From the NCBI GenBank assembly GCA_946412445.1, contig CAMKHH010000023.1:1-9583 (forward strand): a DNA stretch of 9,583 nucleotides, written 5' to 3'. A program made the translations under genes and the position numbers. Each line of letters opens with the position of its first letter. The stretch's first letter is position 1. This DNA comes from an uncultured Eubacterium sp. (GTDB lineage: Bacteria > Bacillota > Clostridia > Lachnospirales > Lachnospiraceae). Below are positions 4,298 to 9,583 of the stretch, piece after piece. The notes beneath the pieces were generated by a model. That model saw only the letters and a list, made by a program, of their open reading frames with translations, did no database searches and was not told the origin of the DNA.

Positions 4298-6730
4298 ATG
4301 AATACTTCATTATCATGGATTAAGAGATATGTGCCCGAGCTGGATGTGACGGCACAGGAATATACAGATGCAATGACATTATCAGGAACAAAAGTAGAAG
4401 GCTTTGAAAGGTTAGATGCAGATCTTGAAAAGATTGTCATTGGTGAGATTTTAAGTGTGGAAAAACATCCGGATGCGGATAAACTGGTAGTCTGCCAGGT
4501 GAATGTCGGAGATAATACCGTGCAGATTGTGACGGGTGCTCCAAATGTTAAAGCAGGCACTTCCGGCCAGAAGGTGGCGGTTGTTCTGGATGGAGGAAAG
4601 GTTGCAGGAGGTCATGATGGTAAGAACGTGGCAGGAGGTATCAGGATTAAAGCAGGAAAACTGCGTGGAGTTCCAAGTCAGGGCATGATGTGTTCCATTG
4701 AGGAACTGGGTAGTACCCGTGATATGTATCCGGAAGCACCTGAGAATGGAATCTATATCTTCCCCGAAGACTCTGATGTTAAAATCGGTGAAGATGCTGT
4801 TGCCGCCTTAGGCTTGGAGGATACGATTTTTGAATATGAAATTACTTCCAATCGTGTGGATTGCTATAGCGTTATCGGTATCGCAAGGGAGGCGGCGGCA
4901 ACATTTAATAAAGAATTTAAAGCTCCTGTAGTAAAGAAAACCGGTAATGATGAGGATGCCCATGATTACATCCAGGTTGAAGTGGAGGACAAGGAACTGT
5001 GTCCCCGTTACACCGCCCGTGTGGTAAAAAATGTGAAAATAGGACCATCCCCAAAGTGGATGCAAAGATGTCTGGCTGCCAATGGAATCCGTCCAATCAA
5101 TAACCTGGTTGATATTACAAATTACGTGATGGAAGAATACGGCCAGCCAATGCATGCCTATGATCTGGATACGATTGCAGGTGGCAGGATTATCGTAAGA
5201 CGCGCCCGCAAAGATGAGAGGTTTGTTACTTTGGATGGTCAGGAACGTCAGATGGATGAAAATGTGCTTATGATTTGTGATGGGGAGAAGGCTGTCGGAA
5301 TTGCAGGTATCATGGGTGGAGAAAACTCCATGATTACAGATCATGTCAAGACTGTATTGTTTGAGGCGGCCTGCTTTGATGGAACGAATATCCGTCTGTC
5401 CAGTAAACGTGTAGGCCTTCGTACAGATGCTTCCGGAAAGTTCGAGAAAGGTCTGGATCCAAATAATGCGAAGGCAGCGATTGACCGCGCCTGCCAGTTA
5501 ATGGAAGAATTGGGGGCGGGTGAAGTCGTTGGTGGTATTGTAGATGTATACAGCCAAGTGAAGGAACCCGTACGCGTAAACTTTGGGCCAGACCGCATTA
5601 ACAATCTTCTCGGAACCGAACTGGATGACCAGACAATGCTGGATTATCTTGCAAAGGTAGAGCTTAAATATGACGAGGAGAACAATGAAATCATAGCCCC
5701 GACCTTCCGTCAGGATATCTTCCGCACTGCGGATCTGGCTGAAGAGGTGGCACGCTTCTTTGGATATGATAATATTCCGACTACCCTTCCAAGCGGGCAG
5801 GCGACTACAGGGAAATTGCCCTTTAAGCTGAGAATTGAAGAAAAAGCAAGAGATGTGGCAGAGTACTGTGGATTTTCGCAGGGAATGAGTTACTCCTTTG
5901 AAAGTCCAAAGGTATTTGACAAATTGCTGCTGTCTAAAAAGGATGATTTAAGAAGTGCAATAAAGATTATGAATCCGTTAGGTGAAGACTTCTCTGTGAT
6001 GAGAACAACTTCCCTGAATGGTATGCTCACTTCTCTGGCTACAAATTTTAACCGGCGGAATAAAAATGTGCGCTTATATGAACTTGGAAATATCTATCTT
6101 CCAAAGAGTCTGCCCTTGACGGAGCTGCCCGACGAAAAGATGATGTTTACATTGGGGATGTATGGAGAAGGTGATTTCTTCGATATGAAAGGTGTGGCAG
6201 AAGAGTTCTTCGGAAGAGTTGGAATGAACAGCCGTCCGAAGTATGATCCGAAGTCCGGTAAAAGTTTTCTGCATCCGGGGCGGCAGGCCAATATCTATTA
6301 CGGAGATACCCTGGTTGGATATTTAGGCGAGGTGCATCCTTTAGTATGTGACAACTATGGAATCGGAGACAGGGTGTATGTGGCGGTCATTGACATTTAC
6401 GCCGTACTTGAATATGCAACATTTGACCACAAATACGAAGGAATCGCCAGATTTCCGGTTGTCACACGGGATATCAGCATGGTGGTTCCAAAGGCGGTTG
6501 CTGCGGGACAGATTGAAGATGTAATCTCACAGCGCGGTGGAAAGATTTTGGAGGGCTTTGAGCTGTTTGACATCTATGAAGGACATCAGATTAAAGACGG
6601 ATTTAAGTCCATGGCTTATTCCATTGTATTCCGCTCAAAAGAAAAGACATTGGAGGAGGCAGAGGTTTCATCTGTTATGAAAAAAATCATCCATGGATTG
6701 GAGAACCTCGGCATAGAGTTAAGGCAATAG
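4298..6730 (+). CDS. pheT: Phenylalanine-tRNA ligase beta subunit
   Basis: An 810-residue protein, normal for bacterial PheT (about 795-810). It partners PheS, binds tRNA-Phe and hydrolyses mischarged Tyr-tRNA-Phe. Domains in order: an N-terminal segment (1-38); an EMAP/OB tRNA-binding domain at about 40-150 (IGEILSVEKHPDADKLVVCQV, 48-68); the B3/B4 editing region at about 210-395 (RPINNLVDITNYVMEEYGQP at 265-284, HAYDLD at 286-291, GIMGGENS at 337-344); a B5 domain at about 420-495 ending in FRQDIFRTADLAEEVARFFGYDNIP; a catalytic-like class II domain at about 500-700 (NPLGEDFSVMRTTSL at 559-573, LYELGNIY at 593-600, HPGRQANI at 659-666); and a C-terminal ferredoxin-fold anticodon-binding domain at about 717-810 (FPVVTRDISMVV at 719-730, SIVFRSKEKTL at 775-785). 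The 99-base gap after pheS is larger than the spacing elsewhere in this run. Complete, with no missing motif noticed. Confidence 0.97.
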   Translation: MNTSLSWIKRYVPELDVTAQEYTDAMTLSGTKVEGFERLDADLEKIVIGEILSVEKHPDADKLVVCQVNVGDNTVQIVTGAPNVKAGTSGQKVAVVLDGGKVAGGHDGKNVAGGIRIKAGKLRGVPSQGMMCSIEELGSTRDMYPEAPENGIYIFPEDSDVKIGEDAVAALGLEDTIFEYEITSNRVDCYSVIGIAREAAATFNKEFKAPVVKKTGNDEDAHDYIQVEVEDKELCPRYTARVVKNVKIGPSPKWMQRCLAANGIRPINNLVDITNYVMEEYGQPMHAYDLDTIAGGRIIVRRARKDERFVTLDGQERQMDENVLMICDGEKAVGIAGIMGGENSMITDHVKTVLFEAACFDGTNIRLSSKRVGLRTDASGKFEKGLDPNNAKAAIDRACQLMEELGAGEVVGGIVDVYSQVKEPVRVNFGPDRINNLLGTELDDQTMLDYLAKVELKYDEENNEIIAPTFRQDIFRTADLAEEVARFFGYDNIPTTLPSGQATTGKLPFKLRIEEKARDVAEYCGFSQGMSYSFESPKVFDKLLLSKKDDLRSAIKIMNPLGEDFSVMRTTSLNGMLTSLATNFNRRNKNVRLYELGNIYLPKSLPLTELPDEKMMFTLGMYGEGDFFDMKGVAEEFFGRVGMNSRPKYDPKSGKSFLHPGRQANIYYGDTLVGYLGEVHPLVCDNYGIGDRVYVAVIDIYAVLEYATFDHKYEGIARFPVVTRDISMVVPKAVAAGQIEDVISQRGGKILEGFELFDIYEGHQIKDGFKSMAYSIVFRSKEKTLEEAEVSSVMKKIIHGLENLGIELRQ

Positions 6731-6777
6731 ATACAGATGATGACAGGACGGAAGATGTTGGAATAGAAAGGAATAAA

Positions 6778-7425
6778 ATGAGGTTATATATTATCAGACA
6801 CGGAGAAACAGATTGGAATGTAGAAGGGCGGCTGCAGGGGCAGGCAGATATTGAACTGAATAAGAACGGTGTCCGCCTGGCCAGGGTCACGGCTCGGGCT
6901 ATGAAGGATATCAACTTTGATCTGGGTATCTCCAGCCCCTTATCAAGAGCGGTTGAAACTGCTGAAATCATTCTGAAGGACAGGGAAGTCCCCCTGCTGA
7001 CAGATGACCGTTTGATGGAGCTTTCTTTCGGCTCATGGGAAGGCCTGGGCTGTCATAAGAACAATTTTGAGATTCCCTCCGACCACTTTGATGATTTCAA
7101 CCTGAGACCTATGGAGTTTGTACCCGGAGAAGGCGGAGAAACAATGCCTGAACTTTGCCGGAGAACAGATGAATTTTATCAGGATCTGCTTCAGAATTCA
7201 GAATATCAGGGCAAGACAATTTTGATCGCGACACATGGCTGCACGGTCAGGGCATTGATGAATAGTGTTCTGCCGAACGAAGATGATTTCTGGAGAGGAA
7301 GTGTACCTATGAATTGTGCGGTGAACGTAGTAGATGTTTCCTCCGGGAAAGCTAATCTGGTGGAAGCTGATAAGGTTTACTATGGAGAAGAAGACTGGAA
7401 TGATTTTTATTCTGCAGAAGCATAA
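6778..7425 (+). CDS. Histidine phosphatase family protein (phosphoglycerate mutase-like)
   Basis: A 215-residue soluble enzyme with the complete histidine phosphatase set: RHG at 7-9 (nucleophile His8) in YIIRHGETDWN, LQGQADIELNKNG at 19-31, Arg57 in SSPLSRAVETAE, the candidate proton donor Glu81 in LMELSFGSWEG, and His153 in ATHGCTVRAL. The substrate cannot be read from sequence; members include broad-specificity phosphatases, alpha-ribazole phosphatases and sugar-phosphate or nucleotide phosphatases. The first motif and GSWEG form make it more like PhoE/GpmB-type phosphatases than the CobC-like protein upstream in the window, and it is probably not a true glycolytic mutase. It begins 47 bases after pheT with AAAGGA (6767-6772) 5 bases before the ATG, and ends 17 bases before the transporter gene, so co-transcription with pheST and the transporter is likely. 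Confidence 0.9.
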   Translation: MRLYIIRHGETDWNVEGRLQGQADIELNKNGVRLARVTARAMKDINFDLGISSPLSRAVETAEIILKDREVPLLTDDRLMELSFGSWEGLGCHKNNFEIPSDHFDDFNLRPMEFVPGEGGETMPELCRRTDEFYQDLLQNSEYQGKTILIATHGCTVRALMNSVLPNEDDFWRGSVPMNCAVNVVDVSSGKANLVEADKVYYGEEDWNDFYSAEA

Positions 7426-7442
7426 CAGGAAAGGGGGGTGAT

Positions 7443-8663
7443 ATGGGAATCACTGATAATTACAATCATACAATAAAGGCCTGCTATGTGGGTTATATCA
7501 CACAGGCCATCGTCAATAATTTTGTGCCGTTATTATTTTTAACTTTTCAAAGAACGTATTCTATACCACTTACACAGATTACGCTGCTGGTTTCTCTGAA
7601 CTTCGTCGTTCAGCTTGTGGTAGATATGCTGGCTGCAAAATTTGTAGATAAAATCGGATACCGGGTTTCGGTTGTTGCGGCGCATCTTTTTTGTGCCGCC
7701 GGACTGGTGGGGCTTGGGACACTTCCGGAACTGCTGCCAAATCCTCTGTCGGGCCTGATTCTGGCCGTGTGTTGTTATGCGGTGGGCGGCGGTATGATAG
7801 AGGTACTGATCAGTCCAATCGTGGAAGCCTGCCCCACGGAGAAAAAGTCAGCGGTGATGAGCCTGCTTCACTCTTTTTATTGCTGGGGCTCTGTTGGTGT
7901 TATACTGGTTTCTACCATTTTCTTTACTCTTTTCAGTATTGGGAACTGGCAAATACTATCGATACTTTGGGCGGTGATTCCGTTGGCTAATGCCTTTGTA
8001 TTTGCAAGAGTACCGATACTCACATTGGTAGAAGAAGGAGAAGGCCTTAGCCTGCGTCAGCTGTTCAGTATGAAGTTATTCTGGATTTTTGCAATGCTGA
8101 TGGTCTGCGCAGGTGCCTCGGAACAGGCCATGAGCCAGTGGGCATCTGCATTTGCCGAAAGTGGGCTGGGTGTCTCCAAAACAATCGGAGATCTGGCGGG
8201 TCCCTGTCTTTTTGCGGTTTTGATGGGAACATCCAGAGTATTTTATGCCAAATATAGTGAGAGAGTGAAATTGACTTCATTTATGAAGGGCAGTGCGATT
8301 CTCTGTATCATCAGCTATCTGATTGCCTGTTTTTCGCCGATACCGTTACTTGCATTGGCGGGATGTGCACTGTGTGGACTTTCTGTCGGAATTATGTGGC
8401 CGGGAACCTTCAGTCTCGCATCAGGAGCATGCCCGAAAGGGGGTACTGCCATGTTCGCAATGTTTGCATTGTTCGGTGATTTGGGATGCAGCCTGGGGCC
8501 TACAATCGTAGGAACTATCTCAGGACAGGCCGGAGGAGATTTAAAGACGGGACTTCTGTCTGCAATTCTCTTTCCGATACTTTTAATCCTGGGAATTGTT
8601 CTCTGCATAAAATTTTCAAGAGAAGCAGAGTCAGGGGAATTTGGTAATGTACAGGAAATTTAA
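7443..8663 (+). CDS. Major facilitator superfamily transporter, substrate unknown
   Basis: A 406-residue polytopic membrane protein with about 12 hydrophobic segments (roughly 12-34, 45-66, 74-95, 101-122, 138-162, 169-189, 211-233, 248-266, 281-298, 302-324, 336-358, 368-390) and a charged central loop near 190-208, the usual 6+6 MFS layout. The loop between segments 2 and 3 carries AAKFVDKIGYRVSVV (64-78), a form of MFS motif A (D-x-x-G-x-R). The second half has GLSVGIMWPGTFSLASGACPKGG (312-334) and FALFGDLGCSLGPTIVG (341-357), recalling sugar/FucP-like or YfkF-like permeases. Asp61, Glu120 and Glu227 fall in or near membrane segments and could serve proton coupling. The substrate cannot be assigned. 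A purine-rich AAGGGGGG (7431-7438) precedes the ATG by 4 bases. It sits between a histidine phosphatase and queA with short gaps, so an operon link is likely, though a functional link to queuosine precursor uptake would be speculation. Confidence 0.9.
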   Translation: MGITDNYNHTIKACYVGYITQAIVNNFVPLLFLTFQRTYSIPLTQITLLVSLNFVVQLVVDMLAAKFVDKIGYRVSVVAAHLFCAAGLVGLGTLPELLPNPLSGLILAVCCYAVGGGMIEVLISPIVEACPTEKKSAVMSLLHSFYCWGSVGVILVSTIFFTLFSIGNWQILSILWAVIPLANAFVFARVPILTLVEEGEGLSLRQLFSMKLFWIFAMLMVCAGASEQAMSQWASAFAESGLGVSKTIGDLAGPCLFAVLMGTSRVFYAKYSERVKLTSFMKGSAILCIISYLIACFSPIPLLALAGCALCGLSVGIMWPGTFSLASGACPKGGTAMFAMFALFGDLGCSLGPTIVGTISGQAGGDLKTGLLSAILFPILLILGIVLCIKFSREAESGEFGNVQEI

Positions 8664-8678
8664 GAAGGAGATTTATAG

Positions 8679-9583
8679 ATGAAAACGTCAGATTTTTATT
8701 ACGATCTGCCCCAGGAGCTGATTGCCCAGGATCCGCTCGAAGACAGAAGCTCTTCGCGGCTCCTGCATCTGGACCTTGTGACCGGAGAGGTGGAGCATCG
8801 TCATTTCAGAGAAATTCTGGATTATCTTCAACCGGGTGACTGTCTGGTAATCAATGATACAAAAGTGATTCCGGCCAGGTTATATGGAAGAAAACTGGAT
8901 ACGGATGCAGCTATTGAAATATTACTTCTGAAGAGAAAAGAGAATGATATCTGGGAGACCCTCGTAAAGCCTGGAAAAAAGTGTAAGCCGGGAACCGTCA
9001 TTTCCTTTGGAGAAGGGCTTCTCACAGGGGAAATCCTTGAGGTTGTGGAGGATGGGAACCGCCTGATACAGTTCCATTATGAGGGGATTTTTGAAGAAAT
9101 CCTGGACCAGTTGGGGGAGATGCCTCTTCCGCCTTATATTACGCACAAATTAAAGGATAAGAACAGGTATCAGACGGTATACGCAAAGCATGAAGGATCT
9201 GCCGCTGCACCGACTGCGGGACTGCACTTTACAGAAGAACTGCTGCACCAGGTGGAAGAGATGGGTGTGAAGATTGCTCATGTGACACTTCATGACATGC
9301 ATTCTGAGTTCTATGTGGTGGAAGAGGATCAGGCGAAGCTGATCAATGATACGAAAGCCTCCGGTCATCGGGTGATTTCTGTGGGAACCACCAGCTGCCG
9401 TACACTGGAATCAGCCGCCTTAGAGAATGGTGTATTAAAGGCAGGAAGTGGATGGACTGATATCTTCATCTATCCGGGATTTGAATTTAAAGTTATCGAT
9501 GGATTAATCACGAACTTCCATCTGCCTGAATCTACTTTGTTGATGCTGGTTTCGGCATTGGCTGGGAAAGAGCATATCATGCG
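8679..9583 (+). CDS. queA: S-adenosylmethionine:tRNA ribosyltransferase-isomerase, 3' truncated by window end, with apparent internal in-frame deletion
   Basis: QueA transfers and isomerises the ribosyl group of SAM onto 7-aminomethyl-7-deazaguanine at the wobble base of tRNA, giving epoxyqueuosine. The 301 codons present show clear QueA features: N-terminus [20 protein letters not shown] with DRSSSRLL (22-29), [19 protein letters not shown] (54-72), GEMPLPPYI (146-154), RYQTVYA (163-169), [17 protein letters not shown] (173-189), [12 protein letters not shown] (234-245), [38 protein letters not shown] (259-296, read as several motifs). The start has AAGGAG (8665-8670) 8 bases upstream and lies 15 bases after the transporter stop. 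The oddity is at residues 202-212: VTLH is followed directly by D-MHSEFY, whereas the E. coli and Bacillus proteins, from memory, have about 18 residues there including GxGTFxPV. About 17 residues are therefore absent, with frame kept. The enzyme may be impaired. About 40 further residues should follow beyond the window. Confidence 0.93.
   Translation, partial: MKTSDFYYDLPQELIAQDPLEDRSSSRLLHLDLVTGEVEHRHFREILDYLQPGDCLVINDTKVIPARLYGRKLDTDAAIEILLLKRKENDIWETLVKPGKKCKPGTVISFGEGLLTGEILEVVEDGNRLIQFHYEGIFEEILDQLGEMPLPPYITHKLKDKNRYQTVYAKHEGSAAAPTAGLHFTEELLHQVEEMGVKIAHVTLHDMHSEFYVVEEDQAKLINDTKASGHRVISVGTTSCRTLESAALENGVLKAGSGWTDIFIYPGFEFKVIDGLITNFHLPESTLLMLVSALAGKEHIM
9291..9299 (+). other. Junction of the apparent 51-base in-frame deletion in queA
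   Basis: The bases CATGACATG encode His205-Asp206-Met207. In family members the His of VTLH and the Met of MHSE(F/Y) are separated by about 18 residues carrying GxGTFxPV and a (D/E)H pair. Here only Asp remains. A CATG at the start of the missing block (His-Val) and another at its end (His-Asp) would be plausible short direct repeats for slippage, but the ancestral bases are not in the window, so this is inference. Confidence 0.7.

Noticed and set aside
6731..6777. Possible terminator after pheT
   Set aside because: No GC-rich hairpin followed by a T-run is present in the 47 bases.

Overview
The window looks like a chromosomal segment of a Gram-positive anaerobic Clostridia, most likely a Lachnospiraceae-type gut Firmicute. 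The evidence is moderate GC with AGGAGG-type ribosome sites, a classical T-box leader, a clostridial-style late cobalamin operon, and PheS/PheT proteins of clostridial type. This placement is inference from memory; no search was run. All recognised genes are on the + strand.

Region 1 (about 1-2828) is the end of a cobalamin (vitamin B12) nucleotide-loop assembly operon. It holds the C-terminus of a CobU-type adenosylcobinamide kinase/guanylyltransferase, then cobS (cobalamin synthase), a second, much shortened CobU-like P-loop protein, a CobC-type histidine phosphatase (alpha-ribazole phosphatase), and a metal-dependent amidohydrolase of unknown substrate. The genes overlap or are separated by only a few bases. 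Together they would activate cobinamide to its GDP form, join it to alpha-ribazole (phosphate) and remove the phosphate. The amidohydrolase has no established place in this scheme.

Region 2 (2829-3163) has no gene. It holds a near-consensus sigma-A promoter, a phenylalanine-specific T-box leader (UUC specifier, AGGGTGGTACCGCGG box), and the terminator that competes with the antiterminator.

Region 3 (3164-9583) is a run of closely spaced genes: pheS and pheT (the two phenylalanyl-tRNA synthetase subunits, separated by a 99-base gap with a perfect 9-bp hairpin), a second histidine phosphatase, an MFS transporter of unknown substrate, and the first 301 codons of queA (queuosine biosynthesis). 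No terminator is visible between pheS and queA, so all five may be transcribed from the T-box promoter.

The most surprising observation is in queA. The frame is open, but about 17 residues that are nearly invariant in the family (the GxGTFxPV segment and what follows) are absent between VTLH and MHSEFY, as if 51 bases had been removed in frame. Otherwise the window is ordinary housekeeping and cofactor metabolism. I see no CRISPR array, mobile element, tRNA, rRNA or clearly new defence-like system.
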